Shown in pieces: positions 34,640-45,582 of a stretch of 64,000 nucleotides of DNA (within the stretch, counting starts at the first letter, position 1; every line of letters starts with the position of its first letter). Made by a program: the position numbers and the translations under genes. The notes under the pieces are model-generated. The model had not been told where the DNA came from and did no database searches. It saw nothing but the letters and a program-made list of their open reading frames with translations. Source of the DNA: Piper betle (lineage: Eukaryota > Streptophyta > Magnoliopsida > Piperales > Piperaceae); NCBI GenBank assembly GCA_033002965.1, contig JAURVB010006637.1, positions 1-64,000 of the forward strand, in the 5' to 3' direction.

Positions 34640-34993
34640 CATCAACATGCGTGTGCTCTTATCTGCTATCAGTTGATTTGCACACTTACTTAACTCCCTT
34701 GTGTTTGACTTGATTGTGCTTTGGACTTACGTTGTAGGAGGTTATAGGTCACTTCTCTACTTGTATGATTTTACTGTTCACCAACACAAGTAGCAATGTC
34801 GAATAGAACTTGTTCTACCTCACACATACACATCATTATTGTTCCTATTTGCTTATTGTTTACTTGTGCTTAAAATTGTTTTCGCATTATTGTCCAATCT
34901 TGTAATCTTCATAAGGCCCTAAACTTTGTGGGGATCTAACAATTTTAGATAAGTGTTTGTAGTTTGCTCTCACCCGCATTAGGTCGCCTTTAA
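34640..34993 (+). repeat. Copia 5' LTR, end part only
   Basis: It matches 45205-45582: CACACTTACTTAACTCCC, GTTCACCAACACAAGTAGCA, GAATAGAACTTGTTC and AACTTTGTGGGGATCTAAC. The upstream part of this LTR is missing or too diverged to see. Confidence 0.7.
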
Positions 34994-35010
34994 TTGGTAT
35001 TAAAGCTTCG
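34994..35010 (+). other. Copia primer binding site (initiator Met tRNA)
   Basis: TTGGTATTAAAGCTTCGG follows the LTR end. The usual form is TTGGTATCAGAGCTTCGG, so a few bases have changed. Confidence 0.75.
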
Positions 35011-35021
35011 GTTAGGACAAG

Positions 35022-35657
35022 ATGGACAACAAGTCAAGGCAAATTGAGGGGCTTTCTCCACTACAAGTCCACCCTACTTTAATGGATCAAACTACAATTA
35101 TTGGAGGACGAGAATGAGATTTTTTATCCTCTAATGATTTAAATGTTTCATAAATTATATTGTGTGGTCACCAAGATCCCCTTCTCAATAGGGATTATTG
35201 GAGTGATCAAGTGAAATAAGGCACACACTATCAATGAAAAGGTAATAATGCCTTATATTATGCCTTGATGAAAACAAATTCAATGGGATCTCCCTTTGCA
35301 CTACCACAAAGGAAATATATGATCTACTTGAAGTTACCCATGAGGGAACCTCTCAAGTAAGGGAGTGTAAAATTAGTCTCCTAACTCATAAATATGAGGT
35401 CTTCAAGACAGAGGAAAATGAGATAAGAAATGCAATGTATAATAGGTTTAATGAATTGTTTTAGGTCACAAAGGACATAGAAAGATTATTGGAAAGGATA
35501 AGCTCAACTACAAGTTTCTTCTATCTCTTCCAAAGAAATGGAGGCCCAAGGTGATGGGGATTGAGGAAGCTAAAGACCTTGCTACCATGAACATGGGGAG
35601 ATTCTTGTTTCACTCATTACTCATGAGCACAATTTACAAATGGACAAGGACGAGATG
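35022..35657 (+). pseudogene. Copia gag (UBN2-type) pseudogene
   Basis: It begins MDNKSRQIEG shortly after the PBS. In shifting frames it then reads PYFNGSNYNYWRTRMRFFI, IYDLLEVTHEGTSQVREC and IEEAKDLATMN, which are hallmarks of plant Ty1/copia gag. Gag forms the particle that packages element RNA. Several stops and frameshifts lie within 600 bp. The gene is interrupted at 35658 by a solo LTR and continues at 41483 with a lysine-rich ETNKKKKK stretch, up to 41526, where another LTR begins. Confidence 0.82.
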
Positions 35658-37231
35658 TGTAAAACTCCTTTTTGGGTTAGGGTTTAACCCGATTTTAGTT
35701 TTGTCTAGTTTGGGCAATCTTGAGTCGGTTCGAGCAAGCTCGAGCCAAACTAGTTTTCAGATTATAAGTATAGGCTCAAATGGCCTGATGAAAATGTTAT
35801 AGTGGCTGAGTATGCCCAACATCTAAGTAATAAGATCATGAGTTATCAGTGTATACTGATGTATACAGATTTGTTTGTATATGTTAGCAGGATTTTAGGC
35901 CAAGATCTAGGCCATTGCATTGTTAGTATTTATTTGAGATTTTTTGGGTATCTCATTGCATGCATCACAGGGATTTTGGACCATCGGATTGTTCCTCGTG
36001 GGCCCAGTTCAATTGCATTTAGGGTTTTGAGGCCCATTTACCTTTCTTACCTCAAATCCCGCCTATTAAGTCACTTTCAGAACTCGAGTCAGTTTCGAGC
36101 TTGGATGGTCTCGATTTGAACTTTCTACCCATATGTACAGGGCAGCACCCATAGATGGGCCCCACTAGGCCACAAGTTCTCGAATGTCTAGATCCTACCA
36201 CATGGCAAGATCTGAGCCGTCCATTCAACTTTATCTACACCCACTGATTTCCAGAGTTTCCATGACTTTTGAAATTTTCCAATATTACACCGCAGCCAAT
36301 TAGGCTTGCCGCCGGTGACTCTCCACCTCCCCCCGACCACCAAATTGGTACCCCTATGACCACTTTGTGGCCGGCTTTCCAGTTGTACCTCTTACGATCA
36401 CTGGCACCGCCGGTGAGGGAGTTTTTGGAGCTGGTCTCCACCACCGCCGCCACCGTTTGGGCTATTTTTCTGTGCTAGTGAGTCACCACCGGCTAATCCG
36501 ACCACCCCCACAGCTTCTATTTGCTGAGATCTTCATTTTGATACAAACCATGACGCCGCTGACGTTGCTGCACCTGGCGGCGATCTGCCCCTTGCTTGCT
36601 GTTTCCCGGCTAGCCAGTGGCCAGAATCCACTGGTCGTCACCGCCACCACCTCCGCCATGACGCCACCTTCCGATCCCGATAGGTGGCCACCCTATTCGC
36701 ACTGCCGTCGGCATTCTCCGGTGACACGCACCGCCGCCCCTCCTTTCGGCCTGTTTACCCGCCTGGTTGTGATCGCGTCCACCTACCCACGCCGCATCCG
36801 CCTGTCCATGATCGTGTCGGCATGATCATGTCCAAGCCGCTCTTCCTGTCAGGTCCGCCAGCCAACCCAGCCCATTTTTTAGCCCGGGTTGTTTCAGCAC
36901 TTTCGTTTTGGTCTAGTTCAACTTGGTTCAGTCTCGTTCAGCCCGTTTTCGCCCTTTTTTTGACCATGGTAATTCGAGAACCCTCACATTAGTTTAGATG
37001 TATATTCATATGATTTAGCATGCTTGGATGTTATGATGATTTTTCTTTATTTATTGTTTTAATTAATTAATTAATTAATTATTCATTATTTATTTATTTA
37101 TTTATTTATTTATATCTATATGTTTATCGTATATGATTAATGTTTATCTAACTATTTGTCATTATTAACATCATATTTACTTATGAATATTAATTATATT
37201 ATGTGTACTAAATTGTGTATATATATATATA

Positions 37232-39622
37232 TGTAAAGACCATGGGAAAAAAAAGGACACGAACGCGGTTTAAGGACTGAACGTGTTATATTCAATACCC
37301 GTTTAATTCTACCCGGTTAATTATTATATTTTATTATTTACTTGGTTACCCGATTAAATGAAATACAGCGTGTTTTCACATACCCTAGCTGTCATTTCAT
37401 TTTACTTTATGAAGGACGTCCTCCAGCTTAGCCTTCATTTGCATTTTCTTCTCTTTTTCCTTACCGGTGTGTCTTCTTCCTTGCTTGGGTATTCTTTCTA
37501 TCTCCCTCTTCTATGTTTTCTTGTATGCATATTTTAATTTGATAATAAGCTTTATAATCGTGAGGATTAAAGTTTAAAATCAACAAGAAAGAAACTAAGC
37601 ACTATTGTTGGCCAATGAGTCCCCTGTTTCGGCGAGATGGGCAAGTAGAGGCAAAGTTTTGCTGGGAATTGGTGGCGACGGTCATTCCGACATCAGAAGA
37701 TGATCCTACTCTCTTCGTCGATCAGTGTAGGGTTGATCTCACGTGTGTGGATGCCGGCCTGGGGTAGTAAATGGCCAAAAACAGAGGACGGTGGCAAAAA
37801 TAGAGGTGACGGCAGTGGGTGAAGAAATCTGGCCGTCTTAGGTGGCGACGAGTTCCAATCTAGCCAGGGAAGGTCGATCGCGGGTCGAGGGTGTCGAGGC
37901 GACTACCCAATTGAGGTGGCGACACTCGCTGGCAATGGAATCGGCGACGCGAGCGTGCCACTAGGCAAGCGTTGCAGGAGTCACCGCGGCTGGAAGGCGG
38001 CCAGAGTCGGCCGGGCGACACCGCAACAACATGGCAGGGCTGGGCGGCGACGATTGACAGCAGCTGGAGACGACCGCCGGTGGCTGCTGCTGTCGGGAAT
38101 AGGGGGTGGCACCGGGAAAGAAGAAGAAGAAGAAAATTAACTTGGGTGGCAAACCAGTAACTAATGTTTGACTCCACACAGCTCAAGTTAAATAATAATA
38201 CCAACTCGTAAATAATACCTGACTCGATACCGACTCGAGTTAAAAATAATGAGAACAACTAATAAATCTTTAAAAAATAATCATTTTATTGGGTTATAGT
38301 TAAAGTCGCTAAACTAATTAATTAGCATACTATAAGTGATTAATTTTAAATTGGATGTTTATAAGGGATTAATAAGATAAAGATTTTACCTTTACCGTAT
38401 TAAATTTAATATTAGGTAAATAAAGTGATTATTTTAATAATGAGTTAGTAAGGTAGAAAGGGGTTATTAAAATATAATTGGGTAAAAATCACAAGTGTTG
38501 AACTTAATAATCATAATGAAAATAAATGAAAATCGAAACTTTATTGTATTAGTAATATCTTCGAATTAGAATAATGCAAATTAGTTTAATTAATTTAATC
38601 GAACAACTTAATTAATCAAATTGTTATAAATAATAGTTGTGATTAAAAATTATAACCGTAATTAAATCATCAAGTTCAGGGTTAAGTAATTATCATTACA
38701 AAAGAAAATTAAATACTTGCTTATTAGTAATAATTATTTTATCAATTATTAGGTATTAATTATGATTTAGATAATTAATTTAAAATGTAAAGTAGGACTT
38801 AAATGATTAAATCAAATGAATAATTTAATATTTATTATTGTTGAATTTTAATAGTGATATATATATTAATCATTTAGTTGCATACATTCTTACTCGAATA
38901 AAATTATACTTATGTATAATTTTATTTTCTCGTTCAAATTAGGATCGTTGGTCGCAACTGTGAGTTTGAAATATCCAGGTCCGTATAATCATTTGAAATG
39001 TGGTACTTTCCCTTGTTGGCAGCCCTGGTCGACCTGAGCCCAGATTCGACCACCATGCGCTATAACACAATCGAGGTTAAGGAATTTACTCAGTTCGACA
39101 TGGTGCCGGACCATTAAAATTACTATGTGTGTCTGTATAATTATTTGAAATGGTGTATTGTCCGTATAATTATTTGAAATGTTGTATTTTCCCAAACTGG
39201 AATAACTATATAAAATGTTGTATTTTCCCAAATCGGGTAGCCTTGTCGGTACTAATCTCAAAATGAATTGGGAGACAATGACAAATCTCAAAATGAATTG
39301 GGAGACCACCTAATCTCAGAATGAGCTGGGAGACAATTTCTAATCTCAGAATGAACTAGGAGACCATGACTAATCTCAAAATGAATTGGGAGACCACCTA
39401 ATATCAGAATGAGTTGGGAGAAAATTTTTAATCTTAGAATGAACTGGGAGACCATGAGTAATCTCAAAATGAATTGGGAGACCACCTAATCTCAGAATGA
39501 GCTGGGAAACAATTTCTAATCTCAGAATGAGCTGGGAGACAACTTTTACTAATCTCAGAATGACCTGAGAGACAAATTACTAATCTCAGAATGACCTGAG
39601 AGATAATTACTAAAGACTTGTG

Positions 39623-39654
<32 letters not shown>

Positions 39655-40031
39655 GAAATGATAATAGGGATTATACTGACTTGTTTCATTTAATTATTCG
39701 GCTCAGTAGTTTTATCATTAATACAGAATTGCCTCTGCAGGTGAGCAGTATTAGACTGAAGAATATAAGTGTGGTTGGTGGTTCTTTTACCAACCTAGGT
39801 ATTGTGAATCAATACTAAAAATTGGACTTCCTTATTATTTTCTTGTGTTATAAATGTGGCTATGGGAAACGGTCCGAGATTGTGGGAGAGTAATTTTATA
39901 TTTTAGAGAATATGATTTATATTATATGTTGCGAGACTTATTGCTGTATTTAAATTCATGTTCTGGAATATTACATTTACATTAACTATATTTTTAAGTA
40001 ATACCCGGTCTAGTTCGGGAAGGTCGTTAGA
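37232..40031 (+). mobile_element. RLG-1 solo LTR nested in the RLG-2 solo LTR
   Basis: It starts TGTAAAGACC and ends AGGTCGTTAGA (for TTACA), the reverse complement of the RLG-1 LTRs elsewhere, so its sense strand is plus. It is 2800 bp and is flanked by ATATA on both sides (37227-37231 and 40032-40036) within a (TA)n stretch of the host LTR. It contains TTTATGAAGGACGTCC (about 37405), the AT-rich block and the ~30-bp array at 39258-39620. No internal part remains. Confidence 0.85.
39258..39620. repeat. ~30-bp tandem array, three-unit higher-order pattern
   Basis: About twelve units of the form AATCTCAGAATGAGCTGGGA then GACAATTTCT. Three unit types repeat in order, with ends GACCACCT (28 bp), GACAATTTCT (30 bp) and GACCATGACT (30 bp), giving a period of ~88 bp. 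The same array, reversed, is in the LTR at 53414-55943. Confidence 0.9.
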
Positions 40032-41526
40032 ATATATATATATATTTGTTGGTTATGTGTATGTTATTATTTGTTTTTATTTAATTATGTATTCTTGTAC
40101 TAGATGATTATGATAATATTAATATTCATTATTAATGAGTAATAACTATTTGTTTGTTTATTTATTTACATATTGAATTATTATATATTTATTTATTTAT
40201 GTGTTTACTAACACGAGTATATGTTGAATTATTCGTCTTTACTTGTATATTTATATAGTATAATTATATTATTATTTTATTATTATAGTATTGTTCATGT
40301 TTATATACTTATTATTTATCTAATTATCTATGAATATATTTTATTTATTTATTTATTTATTATATTATTATTGTGTCTCGATTTTTGTGCCACATGTTTA
40401 GTTATACATTTGTTAGTATTGTTTCCTTTGTTGTGATGTATTGATGATACGAGCACACACCACGAGCATACATTATATAGAGATGTTGGTATTTTACTTA
40501 GTAATGGGTTCTAATATAGGTTTTGGAGTCTAAGCTCGCCGTAGATGTATAGATACACTTGGAGCTTGGACCATGGGTCCGTAGGACTCCCTCTCTGCTT
40601 GACTCCTTGTGTGTCGAGTTTTATCGTGTTTTATACATAGGGCAGCATCGGCGGTCTTTTATCGGATCCCTCCAATGTCAAGCCATTTAGCCGTGTTTTC
40701 TACATATGTTTAATAAAACTACAAGAATGTAATCCATTGGTTATTTTTGAACTGAAGCTCTAGAAATATATAACACAAGCCTCTTTCCTAAGCCTATTAT
40801 ATGAGCACACACATTTTTACGGATTTCATTAATAAGAGAGTGAGCGGTATGGAGATATGTATGAATTGCACTAGTATTCCTTCAAACCATGAGGTAGTGT
40901 GTTGTATGATGGTATTACGTAATGTAGCGCATTTTCAAAATATGTGGCACTAACTTAATTGATCCTTTTGCCACTCGAGTACCGTGGCGGGTGATATGGA
41001 AGGTGTGAGGGCATAAGCGTTGTATGTATATATGAATATAATTATGAGCCGTGTATGCGAGTCGACAATTGCTTAAGTATGTTAGCTTACCAGTGTGAGG
41101 CTTTCTTGAAGTTTCATAAGTTTTCATGGGTAATGGAATACCCATTTGCCAGATTGTATTTATTATTTTTTGGATTAGTAATATTTGTGACGGACGCTTT
41201 TCATATAATATATGTAGGTAATGCAAATCCTAAGTCGACTTTGGTGGGAGGACAGATAAACGCTACACACGCTTGAGTTCAACACAGTATTTACTGTCTT
41301 GCATTTATTTATATTTGATGTATTTTGATTCTTATTTTATAATGTCTTCCATTCTCATGTACAAAGAGGGTTATTTTGATCTATTTTATTGATTGAGTGT
41401 TATTGACCAATAATATTAAACATGACTCGACTTGATCGTAGCATTTTTGATCCGGTTCTTCGGTGAACCGAAATTGGGGTGTATGGAGACAAACAAGAAG
41501 AAGAAAAAGGATTTGGCCCCAAGAAT

Positions 41527-42754
41527 TGTAACGACCCTGCCTATTTCAAGCCACAAGCCAAATGTTACTATATTAAACTAAGTATCTTATAAATTAATTT
41601 TTTATTAATTTTCAAGGCTTTAAATGAACCCATGACATAAAATTTAATATAACAAATGCTTAGAATAATCTAAGCCCTATGAACCAAACCAAAATCCCAT
41701 TGCCATGCAAACAATTTAAAAATATAATAACAAATGAAAATAAAGCCTAATAACACAGTCCTCTAGTTGTCCCGACTCTGCCCATCCTTCCATGCTCACA
41801 CCTATAGAGGCAATTCCGTGTTAGTGATAAAAATAGTAAGGCATATAATTATGAAACAAGTTAATATATTCCACAACATCTGAATTTTAATCTTTTAATG
41901 ATTATGAGCCTATGCCGAGCTCTTATTATGCTGGGACGGTGGCCGCCTATCTATCTACAATCCTATGTATGCGCACACATGCCATGTGGCCCTCAGTTTG
42001 TAGTTACCGATGTTTGCCATTGACTCACCCTCTCGGTATCACAAGTGCATAATCAGTCATTTTGTGCCACTACGCCCTCTCATCCCTTTCGGTATGGGGG
42101 CAAGTATTTAATCTTTCAAGAATTTTATGGGAGCTACTATGCATCGGACTAACTCAATTCTTTAACCGCGGTTGCACTCAGCACATAGTGGTCGAATGTG
42201 GGCTCAGGCTGACTAAGACTGCCAAATAGGAATATATAATTTTAAGGGTGGCTGCTACCCCATGTCGGACTGAGGCAATTCTTTGAACCCAGTTAGGCTC
42301 GGCACATACTAGTCGAATGTGGGCTCATGCTGACCAAGACTCCCAAATAGGAATATATAACATTTCAAGTCATTGTACGGACCTGGAATTTTGATGAGGC
42401 ACCCACAACTATGACGCATGATCCTAATATAAATGAAAATTCTCGAAAACCATCCCTTTGTGAGCCAAATGTGCTCACAAACTATCAAGTTAATGTCTTA
42501 TTTACCATCAACAAATTTTCATTTATATAGAAGAATATGTATGTAATTTAAGAAGTCACAACATTAAATTTTATCGAAAAGAACGTAATTACTTATAATT
42601 ATATCATTAGTTTGATAATTAAAATTCAAAAAAATCACTATTTAATTAATGCGAATGTGTCCTAATTCCAAAATTTTAATAAATAAAACTTATTTAAAAC
42701 CATTATACTGGTACTGTAAAGGTGATAATTGATCATTTATGTTGTTGATTTTTA
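41527..42754 (-). mobile_element. RLG-1 LTR, shortened, inside copia sequence
   Basis: It starts TGTAACGACCCTGCC and carries the GAGCCTATGCCGAGCTC module (41907), two copies of the CGGACTGAG...GTGGTCGAATGTGGGCTC block (42140 and 42260) and the start of the AT-rich block. AGAAT flanks it at 41522-41526 and again at 42755-42759, a possible target duplication, but the expected TTTACA end is not seen. The last ~1.3 kb of the family LTR are missing. Confidence 0.6.
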
Positions 42755-42759
42755 AGAAT

Positions 42760-43039
42760 TGATCATTGTGCCCAACCATTAGGTGTTGACGAAGATTCTG
42801 GCCATTTTGCAACCGTCCATGTCTCACCACCTCCTGTGCCACCTCATCCTATGTCGTGAAGCATGCCCCGGCCATTACCAACAGCTTAGTATTGTTGTCC
42901 GGAGCTTTTCACCCAAGCACTTCCAATGCCGATGATCAGTTGACAATCGGTTACTGAGCCACCATGGAACTGTGAAGAAAAAATGGTGTTTCTTTTGATG
43001 ATCATGTCACTCATGGTGTTCATTGCTAGTTCCTTAATA
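42760..43039. other. Unassigned, moderately GC-rich
   Basis: Contains CACCACCTCCTGTGCCACC and similar text; no stable reading frame or known family. It may be a remnant of copia internal sequence or of the LTR before it. Confidence 0.3.
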
Positions 43040-43800
43040 GACAGACCATCTCAAACGTTTAAACGAGGATGGAGACACCAACGGAACTGAGTGTGCACCA
43101 GCGACTCCTTTGACCAAAAGGAATTCAAGTTGGAGGATTTTGACGAGAATGATTGTCTACGAGAACCAAGTAGATGCAAAATACTTTGATAATTATTGAT
43201 GTGGATTTTGAGGTTTGCTTACAAACTCAAGCTGGGAAGTTGCCTCATGTTCACTCTGGTGAAAAAGATTGCACTCCCTCAAATCATGAAATTTTAGTAC
43301 ACTATGGTGAAAGTCTATGTGGGAGGCTACAATGTGAAAATGAACAAGAAATATTTTCATTTGAGGTCGGACAACATTGCACAACTCTTGGGTGCTTTGG
43401 ATGTTGGAGACAAGACCAACTTTGACAATGTCCAATTGGAGCATCTCTTATCTGAGTTTGTAAGGAGAGAGGAATTGGATGGAACTGTGGACACATTGGG
43501 GACAATTCTTGTAAGTCCTATGGAGGTCCAAGATCTCACATAGATGGCTCTTGTGCTTTGGAAAATAGTGGCTACAAGCATACTTCCACATGTAGGTCAT
43601 CATAGTGACATTTTCTCCTATCTCGTCTTCACTCTTTGGAGGGTATTTGCTGGAAGGAGGATCAGGAGGATCAACCACAGGTGGAGGTACCTACCATTAG
43701 GAAGACTCCCATGGCTTTCTTCTTCTAAGCCTTTCCAAACATAGAGTGAAGGATCACATCTACTCTTCCCCTCACAACTATGGTGCACAAAATTAATGAG
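43040..43800 (+). pseudogene. Remnant of a 3' open frame of the copia element
   Basis: Several plus-strand frames overlap here. One (43304-43543) includes YFHLRSDNIAQLLGALDVGD and DGTVDTLGTILVS. The next (43544-43744) includes LPHVGHHSDIFSYLVFTLWR and a VFAGRRI. This style is seen in the extra open frame between pol and the 3' LTR of SIRE-like and some Ty3 plant elements, whose function is unknown. Multiple stops are present. I am fairly sure it is retroelement-derived, less sure of the exact family. Confidence 0.45.
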
Positions 43801-44092
43801 AATGACTAACTTAGATCTTTTGCAAAATTAGTGAGAATGACTAACTCACTTAAAGTTACCAATCTGTAGTTGTGTATAGGTTAGATGAGATGAGCATCAT
43901 TAGACATAGCATTCCATCATGACATATTTCATTGTTTTGGACTGTCCTATTTATGTATGGAAGGAGCAATGAAGAAGCAAAGGACTCAAAAGGAAGAGCC
44001 TAAAGACCTAAAGTGTGAAGATCAACAAGGCTAGCTCAAAGGAATGCTTAATGAAGATTGACATGAACAACTTAGAGAAAGCTGTCAACATC

Positions 44093-44105
44093 AAAAGGGT
44101 GAGAA
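44093..44105 (+). other. Polypurine tract of the copia element
   Basis: AAAAGGGTGAGAA directly precedes the LTR start TGTTGAACCTTG. Confidence 0.65.
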
Positions 44106-45582
44106 TGTTGAACCTTGTTTTGATGTGTGAACACTATAAACTCTCTAAAAGCAAGCAATCAACTTGGATCAAAACCAACACAAAAGGCTTTTAAAGTATC
44201 CAAGTCATAGGGGCTCTGGCTAGCATTTGGTTAGGACTTCAGTAATTGAAGCAAGGTGGGGGAGATGAAGGAAGATAGGTTTTCAACCTTCAACTGACCT
44301 TTGCTCGTGCGTTTGGCAATCGAAGACCTTAGGCTTAGAGAGAAGAAGTTATGATTTTGACTTTGGTTACCCTTTGGTCAAGGGTTGAAAAACTAGACAC
44401 ATTGGTCAAAAGTTAAAGAGTTAAAGCGTTAGAGTTATGCAAATGTTTGGTCACACGATCAGTTACAGAAGGGGATCTTAGGCAAAAACTTCAAAAATTG
44501 ATCATAGAGTTCGGATGCTCACAATAGTTTGGTAAAGTTTGAGAAGATGGTTTGGTAGATAACTGGTTATGCATTCGATTGCCAAAGGTGACATGGCTAG
44601 TGTTAAGTGAATGTTCGGTCAGCATTCTGTTGATCATTCAAGAGGGTTAAAACCTCCAATGGCTACTATTCTTTGAAAGGGTATGGAAGCTTATAAATAC
44701 GGCCTTGGGAGCATGTTTTGTATACATCTTGCTAGTATTATGATCTTGGTGTGAATTAGGAAGCTCAATTTGTGTTTGATTGGGATGTTGAATTTGCTTG
44801 TATTCCTAGGTGATTCATTGTGTAACCAAGGAGAGTTCTTATTGTTGTGATGTTGTTCAAGTGAGTACGAGCTATTGTAAACTCCCAAGTATGGGATTGT
44901 GTGTGTGAAGCATATTGCTTAAGGAAAGAAGGTGCTTAAAGAAAGCAAAGCTTCTAAGGTTGTAAAGTTTTAAGTGTGTGTGGACAAAGGATGGCTTATT
45001 AGAGGCTCCAAGGGTGTGTATAGTGCAATCTTCCTTGGCACTTGGAGGGCTTCTTGAAGGAGGCCGAGCACAGTTGCTTGTAAGGTTACAAGTTGGTTGT
45101 CTAATAGAGCTATGAAGACCTACTCACCAAACAACTTGGTGAGCTAGAGGAGATGACATACCACTTGGGAAACTCTTGAAAAATTTATTTGTGCCCTCTC
45201 CCTTCTCTTATTTGTGTGCTTGCGCTCTTATTTGGTATCACTTAATTGGCACACTTACTTAACTCCCCTATATTTGACTTGTTCGCTATTGAGAGTTAAG
45301 TTGTATCAAGTTATAGTGAACGTCTTTACTTGTAAGGTTTGACTTGTTCACCAACACAAATGGCAATTTGGAATAGAACTTGTTCCTCACACCCACAATA
45401 TTATTTTAGTTTTATTTGACTACTTTTCTTGCCTATTCATTAATGTGCCCCTATTGTTTGCTTGTGCCTAAAATCATTTCTACATTATTGTTCACTCTTG
45501 TAAAGACCCTAAAGTTTGTGGGGATCTAACTATTTTAGATAACTGTTTGTAGTTAGCTCTCGCCCACATTTAGTCATCTTCA
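44106..45582 (+). repeat. Copia 3' LTR
   Basis: Starts TGTTGAACCTTGTTTTGATG and ends near CATCTTCA, 1477 bp. It contains CTTATAAATACGGCC (44689), a good TATA box, and ends with the TGTGGGGATCTAAC...CGCCCACATT block shared with the 5' LTR fragment. Confidence 0.75.

Larger units (their letters stand above)
35658..41486 (+). mobile_element. RLG-2-type solo LTR inside copia gag
   Basis: It starts TGTAAAACTCC within the copia gag and ends near GGGGTGTATGG (41476-41486), a damaged form of GGGGTGTTACA. Flanks AGATG and TATGGAGACA suggest a decayed target duplication. Without its own insertion (37232-40031) it is ~3.0 kb. It holds a GC-rich island (36270-36830) and a GGACTCC...TTATCGGATCCC block (40584-40665) like that of the other RLG-2 LTRs. 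No internal region is present, so it is a solo LTR left by recombination. Confidence 0.7.
34640..45582 (+). mobile_element. Ty1/copia (SIRE-like) element, split by nested LTRs
   Basis: The parts fall in order on the plus strand: end of a 5' LTR, primer binding site, gag (35022-35657), gag continuation (41483-41526), a downstream open-frame zone (43040-43800), polypurine tract, and a 3' LTR (44106-45582). The two LTR pieces are alike over ~350 bp, including TGTGGGGATCTAAC. The reading GACGAGATG before the solo LTR joins GAGACAAACAAGAAG after it, which restores a DEM-ETNKKKK sequence typical of copia gag. All of pol is missing. SIRE-like is inferred from LTR style and the 3' open frame. Confidence 0.65.

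Noticed and set aside
36235..36992. Open frames in a GC-rich region
   Set aside because: They are in the GC-rich island of the RLG-2-type solo LTR, with no recognised protein family.
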